Of a stretch of 64,000 bases of DNA, positions 14,405-27,000 are shown piece by piece. The notes under the pieces were generated by a model. The model was not told the origin of the DNA, made no database searches, and was given only the letters and a program-made list of their open reading frames with translations. A program made the position numbers and the translations under genes. This DNA comes from Adineta vaga (taxonomy: Eukaryota > Rotifera): assembly GCA_021613535.1 (NCBI GenBank), contig CP075496.1, positions 10,478,001 through 10,542,000 of the forward strand, in the 5' to 3' direction. Each line of letters opens with the position of its first letter. Position 1 is the first letter of the stretch.

Positions 14405-15029
14405 ATGGCAAAAATGACAACGACGATCGCAGGAATAAGTAAACCACCAAGTACAATTTGTGGTGGATTCATTGATTTGGATGGTATCTGGAATAACGGT
14501 AAGTAAAAAGACAAATAAATAAATTATATTTTAATTTATTTTTTCAGGTTTTCAATGTCCAATTCAGCAATTTGTTCAATATTTCTGTTGTGGTACAGAT
14601 AGTTATCATTATTGTTGTACACCAGAACGTTTTTTATCAGATATTAATTCTTATAATGATCAAATTTCAGTATCTGGTCAATATCAACCATCGAATCATA
14701 TTATTATGGATCAGAGCAGTAATCCATCCCTAATTCAACATTCAAAAATGGTTAATAAACAATTTCAACAATTTCAAAATGTATTTTTACCAATTTTTCT
14801 TTTAACATCCAGTATATTATTCCTTATTGGTCTTGCTATATGGTTTTGGTTATATAAACATAAAGCATTCTATGCAACAGAACGAGATGATGATAATGAA
14901 CCAAATTTTAGTCGTAGAAAAACATCACAATCATTAGGAAGTGATTTAGAAACAAAAAGAAGAGATAGTACTCATATATCTCTCGAACAATCAACTCAAC
15001 AAACATCATATCCAACTACAGAAGTTTGA
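14405..15029 (+). CDS. Shisa-like single-pass membrane protein (copy 2)
   Basis: Exons 14405-14498 and 14548-15029, 191 aa. The Shisa pattern is clear across the splice junction: CGGFIDLDGIWNNG, then FQCP, YFCCGT and YHYCC. A transmembrane helix (about 131-151) follows, then a charged cytosolic tail with Ser/Thr. The intron sits within the Gly codon before F-x-C, the same place and phase as in the copy at 8060, so the two are paralogues. The first exon begins after an in-frame stop and codes for no signal peptide, so the true N-terminus may lie in an unseen exon. The opposite strand of exon 1 by chance encodes a hydrophobic stretch. Confidence 0.6.
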
Positions 15030-15308
15030 TTAGCGTATGTTGACGGAAGTAATTAGCTGTCAAAGTCAAATATTCCACAATGTTCATTCGTCCATTGCAT
15101 TGTAGTTTTCTAATAGATTGTAATAAAAAAAAAGAAAACAATACAGTTTTGATGGAATTACGAAGAATTTCAAGAAGACAGCATGAAAAATAAATATTAA
15201 TCGATTCATTTTGATTTGTGAATGATTTCTATATGATGAAAATATAAAATGATGTTGTTTTCAGTCATTTCTTTAACATTATTTATTTCATCAATCTTTT
15301 GAACGTAT

Positions 15309-17016
15309 TTAATTAATAGGAGCAATTTTTAGCATCATGACTGCATGTGAATCAATCTTTGATGATGTATAATTTCCTGTAAATACTCCAATATCTTTTC
15401 GAGCCCATAAATCTCGAACAAATGCTGCTTATTCTTTAGAAAATCCGATATCTGTCCATTGAACAGTAATTTGTTCACTACGGCTATCACCACGATTTAG
15501 TAAAACAATTGCTTGTAATTTATCAGAAAGTGGAGTAGCCCAGATTTCAAGTTCTTGTTCAACAAATAAATATTCACCATTATGTTTACTTCTTACAGTA
15601 CCATCTGTTGTGTTCCATATCCATATTTGATTATCTTGTTTATTACATGTAAATGCAACAACACTCAGACCATCGAAATTATAGGTTTTCATCTTGAAAA
15701 TTGTAAATCCATTGACGACGTTTGAGTTCTTTAGTGAATATTGATGACGAACAGTTACCAATAACAACTCCATTAAATGCATTTGGTGATGATGAAGATG
15801 CTACAGCAACTTTTCTTCCTCGAATCCCTAATGGATCTTGATTAACTGCAATTACTTCTGGATTAGTAAGCGTTCCCAAAGTAGCTACACTCATTTTCGT
15901 TATATCACATCCAATAATTAATGGTGCTTTTCTAATACACGAAAGTGAAAAACGAGTTATATATTCAGTATCAGTCATCCCACCATTTCCAACTTCAAGC
16001 ACTTGAGAATTACCATTGAAAATAGTTTAGAAATGATCGATTGAGAACTTACTATCAGGATCATTCCATCCACCAGGTCCAGCTCGTTGAGCATCGTCAG
16101 TATTCTATGAATAGAAAAAGAAGAAACAAAATTAGCTAATCGAAGAATATATCATCGACTTTTACTAGATTAATATTTCTAATCATTGAATTCCAATTAT
16201 CTTGAATATCATCGGTTGTTCGCCAACTATTTCCAACATTTGGTCCCCAAAGATCGTGTGCATTTACATCACCTTAGAAAAAAACAATTTATCTTGCACA
16301 CCTTATTACAACATATTCATACCACATAAAGAAAAGAAGATTGATCTACCAGTAGCATTCAATGCATCTCGCATAATGGAATATTGAATTTCAGGAGCTG
16401 TTCCATTCGTATAACAACTATCTAGTTTTAAGTAATCTACATCCCAACTAGCATACGTATTCGTATCTTTTGTTTTATAACCCAATGAACCAGGTCGCCC
16501 ACCACAAGTTTGATATCTTCGATCTGATAAACGGAAAAGAATAGTATGATTAGAAGAAAAATAAGAATGAAATAAAACTAATATACCTGAATAAAGACCA
16601 AATTTAAGTTTTCTCGAATGAACATTGGAATGCCATTCGGAAAAGTATTTGGATCAGGTTGAATAGTGCCTTGCGCATCACGACTCATAGTCATCTAGAT
16701 TCACTATTGATTCAAAGATGAGAGCAAATCAATAGTTTTTTCAAGTAATAAATATAAATCGTATCATACTGATATCCAGCTGCTGCAGGAACTGTAGCTA
16801 CAAGCGTATCTGCCGTTTGTCGAACAATTGTTTCATTAATAGTACAATGAAAATAATTCCAACTATTCCATCCTGAAAATAAAAACAAAAATTTTCAAAC
16901 TTCATAAAATCTATTGATTCTAGACTACCCATTTGAGCTGTTCATCCAAGTCCATTATTCAATTGATGTGAATATCCAATATAGAATAATAAGTAGACAT
17001 AGATAGAAATGATCAT
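15309..17016 (-). pseudogene. GLA: Decayed alpha-galactosidase (GH27) gene
   Basis: Family signatures of a lysosomal/secreted GH27 enzyme are readable almost end to end. They include a signal peptide start, [20 protein letters not shown], the nucleophile region [15 protein letters not shown], the acid/base region WNDPD, and NGGMTDTEY. Recognisable exon pieces: 16929-17016, about 16765-16872, about 16600-16702, 16323-16523, 16166-16272, 16053-16104, and 16001 down to 15309. Lesions seen: an in-frame TGA at 16942-16944; a donor reading AT at about 16763; a short deletion removing part of the I-D-D-C-W motif at about 16690; a frameshift at about 16610-16640; a frameshift at about 15680-15715; an in-frame TAA at 15429-15431. 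After that TAA the frame stays readable to a final stop at 15309. The lesions are too many for sequencing error, so no active enzyme is expected. Confidence 0.85.
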
Positions 17017-17463
17017 TCTTTTGATATTACTATCAGAGATGAACAACAAAGACTTTGACAAAGTAAAATAACATCATTCTTTTATCTTTTATTATTTTGA
17101 TAAGAGATAGGTTATGCTCTTACTATACTTAGATTATTATCTCAATGTCGAATGTGAAGATACATGTTTGTCTAAAGAACGAATGATTATATATGCAGTT
17201 TAAAACTGAAAAAAAAACGAATTTCTATGATAATCGTCTGAATTATAATTTGTGGTTATTTTCGTACGTTTTGATGTATGAAAATAAAAATAACAATAAA
17301 CATTGAGATAAGTACGTGTAGATGTCGATGCAGTGATGCATACAATAACAGATGACTGTATATAAAAAAAGCAAAGAAAAATTATGTTTATAAGTATTTT
17401 ATACGAAGAGCAAACAGTATATTTTCATATATTTATTGATCAATCTAATTTATATTGGTAATT
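17017..17463. other. Intergenic, no feature recognised
   Basis: Lies between the divergent starts of the alpha-galactosidase pseudogene and the C2-domain gene. Very AT-rich; no element stands out. Confidence 0.4.
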
Positions 17464-18063
17464 ATGGCTGGTGAATCTGGACATCCACATCGTCTCAAAG
17501 GTCTTTTATCAATAACAGTATTGAAAGCAAAAGGTTTAAAGAAAGCAGATTTAATTGGTAACAATGATAATTATGTGGTTCTTTCACTAGAACCTCTTGC
17601 AAATACACCTGAGGATAAATGTATCCAAACTGAAACATATCAAAAGACGCAAATTCATGATGGTTTAAATCCAATTTTTAATGAGAAATTTATTTTTCCA
17701 GTAGCTCACAGATTAGAAGCACTATACATTCAAATATGGGATTCGGATAATCGTAAAGATGATCTGGTAGCGCAAGGTACTTTGAGTTTGATTGATGATG
17801 AACAAGGTGGTCGACTAGATACAAATTTAAACAAGGAATGGCTTCATATTGTAGAAATTGGATTAACTGATAAAAAAGGAAGATCAGGCGGTTCGATTGA
17901 ATTTGTACTTCATTTTATTCCAGAAACCGTAGCTGATTATATGGGCAAGAAATTCGATGCTACTCAAGCTGAAATAAAGAAAAAATTAACACAAAGAATA
18001 GTCGGAAAAGTGACGGATGTTGCTTCGGACAAAATTCGCGCGTATGTTGGACTTAATGTTTAA
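17464..18063 (+). CDS. Single C2-domain protein
   Basis: Intronless frame of 199 aa starting at ATG 17464 (MAGESG). Residues about 12-150 form one C2 domain (LLSITVLKAKGLKKAD, then GLNPIFNEKF and LYIQIWDSDNRKDD). The loop acids D29, D35, D93, D95 and D99/D100 are in the right positions to bind calcium, so calcium-dependent phospholipid binding at membranes is likely. The last 50 residues form a lysine-rich amphipathic tail. No catalytic domain is attached. The partner is unknown. Confidence 0.75.
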   Translation: MAGESGHPHRLKGLLSITVLKAKGLKKADLIGNNDNYVVLSLEPLANTPEDKCIQTETYQKTQIHDGLNPIFNEKFIFPVAHRLEALYIQIWDSDNRKDDLVAQGTLSLIDDEQGGRLDTNLNKEWLHIVEIGLTDKKGRSGGSIEFVLHFIPETVADYMGKKFDATQAEIKKKLTQRIVGKVTDVASDKIRAYVGLNV

Positions 18064-18529
18064 AATTGAGAAAAAATTAACTTGACAATTCATTTGAATT
18101 CTAAATTTTCCTTAATCGCAATATACAGCACACACCTTTATTACGAAATAAATATATGTCTAAAAATTCTTTGAAACCAAGCAAAATACGATTGCGTGCA
18201 CTTCGTTCTTGAAAATTTATGTTACTTTATTTGATTATACTTTTTTTATTCTGTAGAAATCATACATATTTGATCTTGATCAAGTAGATGTCGCAAGATA
18301 TCGAATAGTTCTTTTATCGACAATTCTGAATTGTCCATTTTTTATTTTATAACTTCCATCCATGTTTATGATTATTACTGATTTTTTTTTCTCCTCTGTG
18401 CGTATCACCTTTAACCTTTCTTCGTGCAACTCGTGCATTAGAGTGATCACAAGATAAAAAACTTTGTATCGATTATTTAGAACTACTTTTTATTACGCAT
18501 TATTCTATTGCTTTTAGTCCGATCTAAAA
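18064..18529. other. Intergenic, no feature recognised
   Basis: Contains the 3' end of the C2 gene and the start region of NDRG. A pyrimidine-rich tract with an AG at 18516-18517 sits 12 bases before the NDRG start codon. Confidence 0.4.
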
Positions 18530-20311
18530 ATGACGGATTATACAACAACAATCGAAATGCAAGATCGTTTATTAGAACGACCTTTAATCGAAACTTCATA
18601 CGCAACTGCAAAGGTAAAAGTTCTTCATCATTATTAAATGATTCATTAATTCAATTTTCTTCTCTTTTTTTTACAGTCAACTCCTATTTCAACACGATTT
18701 GGTTATGTTCTGGTTACACAACAAGGTCCACCTGATCGGACAGTAATTGTTACCTACCATGATGTAGGATATAATGGTATGTTTAATCGATTAGAAATTG
18801 ATAAGAAAACGATATCATTTATTTATTTATTTCGATCTAGGTGCAACGCAATTTCATCATTTTTTTACATCTCCTGAAATGGCCGCCATAGCAGAACATT
18901 TTACTATATATCATATTAATGCACCAGGTCAAGAAGATCGAGCTAATCCATTACCTGCAACGTAAAGAAACATTTTCAGAGATATTTCTGATGTAATGAT
19001 TTGTCTTTCTAAAATTTAGAACTGTTTATCCAACAATGGAAGAATTAGCTGAAACAGTGAATGATGTATTCAGTCATTTAGAGTATAATAACTTGTTTTT
19101 TTCTTCTTCTTTGAAACGATGAAAACTAAGATGGGAATTCTTTTAGGATAAAAACAGCAATTGGATTTGGTGTGGGTGTCGGCGCTAATATTTTAACTCG
19201 TTTTGCAGTTTGTATTCAATTTACAGTTGAATATCGATTTCATTCAGTTTTATTTTTAGTTAAAATATTCTTCAAAAATCTATGGTCTTATTTTGATTAA
19301 TTGTGTTTCACGTGGAATCGGATGGTTCGAAGGTTTTACTCTTAAAGTATATATTCTTTCTTGAAATAAACTTATTTTATAAGAAATATTAATCGTTCTA
19401 GTGGCCAACGAAAGATATGCCTCAACAAACATGGACTGATCCATTACTAACCTATTTAATTTGGTATCATTTGGGATTTGTAAGTTGAATTGAGAGTTTT
19501 CTGTTTTGTTTTTATAAAATTATGAATGATAGGAAACACAAGGAACACATCAGGATTTGGTTCAAGCACTTCGACGTCATTTAGAAGAGAATGTCAATGC
19601 AAAAAATGTGATTAAACTTTTAAATTCATTTTTAAAGTAAATAATAAGCCAAGACAAACGCTTGATTTTTTCAATATTTTCTCTGTGTTTCATTTTAGAC
19701 GTACACCTATCGAAATGGAACGACCAAATGAATCGAATAAAAATGCCAATTCGCCTAAAGTTCTTAAGTATGAAAATATAGTTCCTTATTTAAGAATAGT
19801 TAAAAAATGCAAATTTTAACATATAGATGCACAGTATTGAATATAACTGGATTTTCATCACCACATAAAGATGATGTTATTGATACAAATGATCGATGTG
19901 ATCCAAAAAAATCATCGTATGTTGAATTTGCTGATTGTGGTGGTGCTATTCTCGAAGAACAACCAGCTAAAACAGCAGAAGCTATTCGTCTCTTTCTTCA
20001 AGGTCTTGGTCATAGTAAGTCATTGAATATTTAATAGTGTCTAAGAAAAGTCAATTATTTATTTAGTTTCTTATATGAGTATTCCAAAATTTTCGGTAGC
20101 AAATCGTTTAACTGAACAAATATTAGAATCGAAACGTCGAAGTAGTGCTGGAGCACATATGGCTCGCCGTGAAAGTGTTCCATTTGATTCTGTCGATTCG
20201 GGATTATATCGTCGTGATTCTCGTGAAGACGCGAATATTCCAAATGATTACTATGATGATGAACTTCAACTTCGTGTTGATTCATTCGATGATCGAAATA
20301 TTAAATTATAA
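18530..20311 (+). CDS. NDRG: NDRG-family alpha/beta-hydrolase-like protein
   Basis: N-myc downstream-regulated family member: a cytosolic protein with an alpha/beta-hydrolase fold that lacks hydrolase activity, linked to stress, differentiation and vesicle traffic. Eleven exons: 18530-18613, 18677-18776, 18841-18961, 19020-19082, 19147-19207, 19260-19346, 19402-19479, 19533-19636, 19699-19767, 19827-20014 and 20067-20311, giving 399 aa. Recognisable blocks are VIVTYHDVGYN, HFTIYHINAPGQEDRA, FGVGVGANILTRFA (the degenerate nucleophile elbow, G-x-G-x-G without Ser), GLILINC and an ADCGG motif. The C-terminal 70 residues are rich in RRxS-like sites (RRSSAG, RRDSRE), which in relatives are targets of SGK and AKT kinases. 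Confidence 0.9.
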
Positions 20312-20832
20312 ACAAGAATAACAGTAGTTTGAACACTTTTGTTTTCTAAATCTGATTTGTTTTTTATCTATCTGCAATAGTGATCTTCATTGTGTAGTCT
20401 GTTTTAAAAGAGAAAAAGAAAATGATTGTTCGCATAATAATTTTCATGTGTATGTATGTGCGTGTTTTCAACGATATCTCTATGTAAAAAAAGAAATGCA
20501 ATCAAAAGATACGTTCGTCTCGAAATTTAATGCAACAAATATATGTTAGTTTTTAGATTTAAAGAGATAAAAACCATAATAAAGTCAAATGTTTTCGTAG
20601 TAATGAACATCTTCTTCAATTAAATGATATAGATATGCACATATTTCGATAGAATTAGTCAATGAAATGTTTCGTTTACTATCATAGTCTCAATATCACG
20701 AATGAATTTATATGTTAACATTAAGTAAAACACATGTCATTTAGTTGATTAAACTAAACGAAAAAAAAAATTCTACATTTAATCTACCAAATTAAGATAC
20801 TTCAGAAGATTTGTTTTTCGTGATAAATCCAT
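20312..20832. other. Convergent 3' intergenic region
   Basis: Separates the ends of NDRG and the PIP kinase. Contains AATAAA-like sequence near 20579; nothing else recognised. Confidence 0.4.
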
Positions 20833-22638
20833 TTATAATGATGTACTTTCAGTCAACATTTGATTTGAACTGGCTAGTGGCAATGGTTGTATAGTTAAAT
20901 TTTGTATTACTTCTACTGTTTGAAGAATTTGTTCATCAGTTCGTTTAATCGCTTCGATCTCTAATCCTTGAATTATATCAAATGAATCACGTGGTTGATT
21001 CGAATTTTCATTGATACTTTCACATCGTTCTATATTCATATTATCTGGAAGAGTGTCACATATATGAGGTGAAGCAAGTAATTCATCTAATGTTTGTTTG
21101 GAATCAATAAAAACTTTGTCGAATAAAAATCGAAGAATACGTTTTTCATATTCATCAGGATGAATTACACTAAAACAAAAGTAAATATAAATACTTATCA
21201 AAAAAGATCAATCAAATTCACCTATATTCTGCACCACGTTTTGGATCACGAATATTTTGTATGGCATGTTGCATTCGTTTAAAATTATCAAATGTTTGTA
21301 AACAATCGATAAAAGCTGGATAGAGAAGTACACGATGACCATCATGAGTAACACCAGGAATACCTATTAGATGAATTACAATGATTTAATTTTCGAAGAT
21401 TTGTAAAGAGAAAAACAAACAATGTGTGATAATAATTGTAACTAACCTAATAATGAATTTGCCATTTTATCATCACTAAAAGTATCATCTTGTGAACATG
21501 CGATTAAACGTAAAGGTTTCATGATAAATTTATTAATAAATTTTGTATTTGAAATACTATCAGTTTCAGTTTTCTCTTCGGATTTATTTGATTCAAGTGC
21601 TGTTCGATCAATATTTATTGCAGCAAGAAAAGAACTAATGCCTAATTGTGGCGTGAGTTTTAATTTTGCACAACCATCACCATTCTCTTTTTCATGATAA
21701 TAATCATCCAAGTGATGCACACCTAACATTAAGCTAAAATCTGTAATCATCATTTTTCGTAATTCAAATATATCATTTTCTAAAGTTAATTTTAATCGTC
21801 GATAGACTTCTTGTGAAAGACGAATACCATATGGATAAAATGATTCAAAATCAAGATCTTTCAATGCTTTTAAACGCCTTAATGGAAGATCAATACTTGA
21901 ATAACGACCAATACTCGATCCTTTTAAATCATATACTTCATGAATATCAAGAATTGATGGTAAATTATTTAACATAACTACACAGTAGATTTCGGAAGAA
22001 AATATTGAACGAATATTTACCGAATATAAACCAACATATCGTGTCATTAATGAAGATGTATGAGAATATCGTAAATAAAGTCCTGATAAAGTTTGAAGTA
22101 AAAGTTTAGCTTCATGATCACGTAATGTTTTTATAACATAAACCTAAATTGATCATAAAAACAACTCATATTTCTCAAATCATTTTCTTACATCATCTTG
22201 TGTTTTATACATTTGTGAACCTGATCGTCCTGTATTAGCAAAATTAATTAATTCATTTTGATTAAATGATGATTGAAAATCATTTCGTGTAATACCAACA
22301 ATTGTTCGTAAATATTCAAATGCAATTGGTGCAAATGTCGTAATTTCCATGGGTGTAGTTGTTTCACCAGTTTTATGATCTGGTGGACATGAAACTTGAT
22401 ATTTGTGTGTACGTGTTGAACGAAATTCATTGCCAAGTATACAGGAAAATCGATCTGTTGTATTCAATGTTTCAGCAAAATGAATTATTGATTGACGAAG
22501 TGCAGTACCGATTAATTCAGAATTATTTGCGAAAAATGTATTTTGAATAGGACTTTTAATGTAAGATAAAACACTTGTTTCAGACGCATTCCAAGCGTCT
22601 AAATTGAGAAGATTAACTGTATCTGTTATTTCATTCAT
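20833..22638 (-). CDS. Phosphatidylinositol phosphate kinase (PIPK, type I-like)
   Basis: Lipid kinase that makes PI(4,5)P2 or a related bisphosphate at membranes. Exons 22192-22638, 21447-22143, 21222-21363 and 20833-21169 encode 540 aa. Landmarks: FAPIAFEYLR and the glycine-rich GRSGSQMY before the ATP-site Lys154 (VYVIKT), YDLKGSSIGR (221-230), ITDFSLMLGVH (from 282), and AFIDCLQTF in place of the usual G-I-I-D-I-L, with the metal-binding Asp kept. The activation segment reads EYSVIHPDEYEKRILRF, nearer to PIP5K than PIP4K. About 115 residues with no known domain follow the kinase. Substrate class is inferred. The gene is divergent from the PI3-kinase at 24016, which uses this enzyme's likely product. 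Confidence 0.88.
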
Positions 22639-24015
22639 TTTAAGTATCTAAAAGTAAGTTTTGTCAAGTTGAAGAAATAAACGAAATGAAGACAAGAAAG
22701 AAAAGGATTAGTTGAAGGATTATACGTGACGACGAAAGAACAAACATATCTATGAAGTATACACATGATTATTTGTCATCAATTTTGTAGGTCTATAAAT
22801 AAGAAGATAAATAGTAGACCGGCAAGTTATTCTATGTGATAATATAGAGAAACTAAAGTAAGCTTTAGAATAAAGATATTAAATGATGTTTGTACGATAA
22901 TAACAAATCAACAAGTACGAGAGAAAACAGTTCGACGATATTAAGACATACTTTTGAAAGAATGTGCAATGTAATGATATAGTTACATGAGTTTATGACA
23001 CAATAATTCAATTTTATAATTTCGATAACTTCTTTGAAAATTTATCTTGATAAAGCTGTGAATGATTCCTCGATTAAAAAAAAATACAATCGATGATGAA
23101 AGCGTCGAATGAAAACGACATTGTATTCTCGATTCGAATTATATAAGATAAGAAGAATAGAATATAATAGATATCAGTTTTGTAGAATAGTCCATGATGG
23201 CTATCGTGACAGTACTATTCTTTTCACGACATCTATCATTTCATAGTCATATATGCTATTCGTTTAGATTTTTACTTTTAATACCGATGAAAAAAAAAAG
23301 GAAATAGTAATAGAATACTACATGACAAATGAATGAATCATTCAATACTTTTACAGAACAAAACTGAACTGTTGTTTTCTCTCACTCTTCTACTTTTAAA
23401 AATGATTCATTTCATAGAGTATGTATATTCTTCTAACGATATAGTTCTAAAAAGATAGTTCAATATCCACATTACGGACTTGCTTATTTCAATGATCTTT
23501 AACCGCTCTGTTATTCGCTATTCTTTCATTTCGATGACGGTATATATTACATTCATCGATTCTTTTTTTTTCTCTTTCCTCAGAGTTTTGCCAATGGTTG
23601 AGAGTCATATAAATTCATTCTATGTATTAATTTATTTTTCTTTGATATCATCGACCTTTTCTCTCTTCATCCTATTTCTTCGCGTGAAAGAAACTGTTAA
23701 AAACAACTAGTTTAACTTGTAAATATTAACTTAATATAGACATCGGAGATTAATCATCTTACCTTCAATCATTAGGAAAGTGAACTTTGTCGTTGTATTT
23801 TTCACATGAAAACATACATAGTCAATGAGAAGAAGAAAAACAACCAACTAACTGAAGGAAGGCAAGATATTATTATTTGTTAAATATCAAAGAACTAAAA
23901 GCTTGCCGAGTGGTAGTTAAGGTAGTAATATATTCCTTTTTGACGAAAAAACACATATGTTACTTAACTGATTGTATTTCATATCATTTGCATTTCTTTT
24001 TAGATAATAAAAAAC
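22639..24015. other. Divergent promoter region of PIPK and PI3K
   Basis: About 1.4 kb between the two phosphoinositide kinase starts. No coding capacity. Acceptor-like AGs sit just before both start codons (22648-22649 on minus, 24002-24003 on plus). No specific regulatory element recognised. Confidence 0.45.
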
Positions 24016-27000
24016 ATGCTAGACGAATTACCAAGTTATGAATATTACAGTGAGTCATACGAGAAAATTCTTTAATGAAAATGAATTGTTTTGAGATTAA
24101 AGAATATAATCTTCTTTTCGTATTGATCATACTATTTTTTGTTTTATTTTTTAGTTCCATCTGAATGCTATATAACAGCATTCGAAGATTCAGTTTCAAA
24201 GACTCTCACATCAAATGTCTGTTCTTCGATCGATATTCTTCTACCCAATGGTCTTGTTGTTTGTCTTAAACGTGATAAATTCAACACCTTAGCAGATCTT
24301 CGTCAAGAATTACGTAAACGTTATGGAATAACATGGCCATTTCATTTTCTTTCAATTACTCATACATTTACCAATGAAACAGGTGATATACTCTTAGATG
24401 AACAACAATCACTCGATATATTAGGTCTTGTCTATCCATTTGTTCGTGTGAGTGACAAAGGTGAATTACCTACACCCTTGTGTAAATGGTTATCATCAGT
24501 TGATCAATCTGATATGGAATCTCTTATACAATTTACTGAACAACTTGTCGAATGGCGTGATTCAACAATGCCACAAGAAATTCTTCATGCTCCTCCATCA
24601 ATATCTCATACGATTCTTTCCAATATCGATTCATTTCTTGTTTATATTGAACGACGAAAAAAGTCTTATACATGTGTACCAACAACCACTTGTCAACAAT
24701 TGATTGAGAATATTCTTGTTGATGAAAATAAATCTTCATTTGATTATTCGAATGCATCAACTCAACCAATCTTAAAATTTTCCTATCGAAATGAATTTTT
24801 ATTCACAACAGAATCATATCCACTTCTTCAATATACTTATATTCAAGAATGTTTACAGAAAAATATTCAAATTAATGTAGAACTAATATATATACAATTA
24901 CCGAAAAAAAGTAAAAAACATGGACAAATCAATCAACTTCATGAACCAACTATTTTTCGTTCACCTATACTACAACAGTCAATGATAAATTCCAATAAAG
25001 AAAATACTCATCATGAACAATTCTTATTACCTAATCAATCTCTTTCCACATTATTTAAATTTACTTGTCGACTTCGTCCATCACCGAATGCAAAACAAAC
25101 TATATTTCAATTTCATTCAGGAATTTATTATGGTCGTCGATGTTTATTTTCATTTGATCCAATTAATTGGAATAATACTTATACAGAAGAAATAACACAA
25201 AATACAACATTACCTCTTGCAAATTTTTTACCTGGAACAATACTTTGTATGGCTTTAACAAGTAAACAATCTGAAACATATTTTCTTAATATTAGTTTAT
25301 TTCGTTCGAATGGATTTATTTTAAATGGTTCACATGAATTTACATTTAATATAATTAAATCTCAACAACATATTGCAAATAGTAAACATGTTTATCCGGA
25401 TGGTTTTATGGGTTCATCAAATCATGAATCAACAACAAATACATATGAAATAAAACTTAAATTTGATTTTCAATCCTATCGATTCTATTCAAACGAAGAA
25501 ATAACTGAAAAACTACTTACAATTAATATACCAACACCAACAGTTGTAACAACAGCTAAACAAAATCATCAAGAATCAAGTAGTGATGTTGCAAATGGAG
25601 AAGCCCTTAACTATTTATTAGGTGTTCTCAATGAAGAAGTAAGATTGAGTTGAAAATGTATTCTTAAGATAAACACTTATGTTTCTTTCTAGACACAATA
25701 TATGGTTCGAGAACCATCTTGGCTTTCTGATTGTTCATTAGCACCAATTGATGCATTACCATGTGTTCTTCATTCAATTCTCGGAGAAATTCATCGTTCT
25801 ATACTTGCCAATGGTAATAATTTAAAAATAATCTATGAAAAACTTTTTTCAATCTATAAATTAATTGATTCATGGCCACCGATGTCCTTTGAAATGTGTT
25901 TTTTTCTTTTGGATGGTACATTACCTGATGCACATATACGTTCTTATGCTGTTTCTCAATTAGAACGTTTACCTAATCATTTATTTCTTTTCTATATTCC
26001 ACAAATTCTTCAAGCAGCATTACAATTTGAACATTATATTGATACATCCTTAATTCGTTTGATTCTCAAACGTGCTCTATGTCATCGTTCCATTGGTCAA
26101 CGATTATTTTGGACTTTAAAAGATATTTCAACACGAAACGGTCGAGTCATGTTTGAAATCTATAAAACATATTGTGGTTTAACAATTGCAAATGATTTAC
26201 AAACTCAAGTAACTTTAACATTGAAATTAAATACAATTAATCAACGAATAAGATCGAAGAATATTAAAGATGCATCTGGTATGCGTCAAGCATTAATTGA
26301 ACGTTTAAAAGAATCGGATAAAAATTCTTGGCGTTGTGTATCACTATTAGATACAGGTTGTTTTCTTGGAACATTATTGATTGAAGAATGTCAAGTTTAT
26401 GATTCATTTATGCGACCATTTAAATTGGTTTGGGAAAATGCTTTGAATCCAAAACATGAACGTTTTGAACTAATCTATAAAATTGGTGATGATTTACGAC
26501 AAGATGTATTAACTTTACAAGTATTTCGTTTATTCGATTCAATTTGGAAGAAAAATAGTATTGATCAAGCAAATGACGACTTAGTACAATTACAAAATCT
26601 TCATATGACATTTTATGATGTCATGTGTACAAGTGAAACAACAGGTTTCATTCGTATTGTACCAAATGCATATACTATTTTGAATATTTATCATCGATTT
26701 AATACAACAACAACAATAAAACGAAACGTTGTTTATGATTGGTTAGCTCAACAGAATAATACTTCACAAAAGTAAATTAAAGAAATGATTTCTTAATTCA
26801 AACTTTTGCCTTTTGATTAGAACTGTTATAGGTAAAACTCCGCGTCGTGCAACAACTGGAGGATCAAATGATTCAACAGAATCAACGGTACCGAATAATG
26901 TTCTTGGTAAATTTCGAAAGTCATGTGCAGCTTATTGCACAGCTGGTTTTATTATTGGACTAGGTAAAGCAATTTGAGAAATTTCAATCCTAAGTCTATG

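Noticed and set aside
14317-14514. Minus-strand open frame with a transmembrane-like stretch over the second Shisa-like gene
   Set aside because: It overlaps exon 1 of the plus-strand gene, whose cysteine motif continues exactly across a good splice junction; the antisense hydrophobicity is a by-product of the Asp/Lys/Thr codons on the other strand.
16765-16872. Use of the alternative donor GTATGA to rescue the alpha-galactosidase reading frame
   Set aside because: Joining it to any nearby acceptor leads to a stop within a few codons, and other lesions remain.
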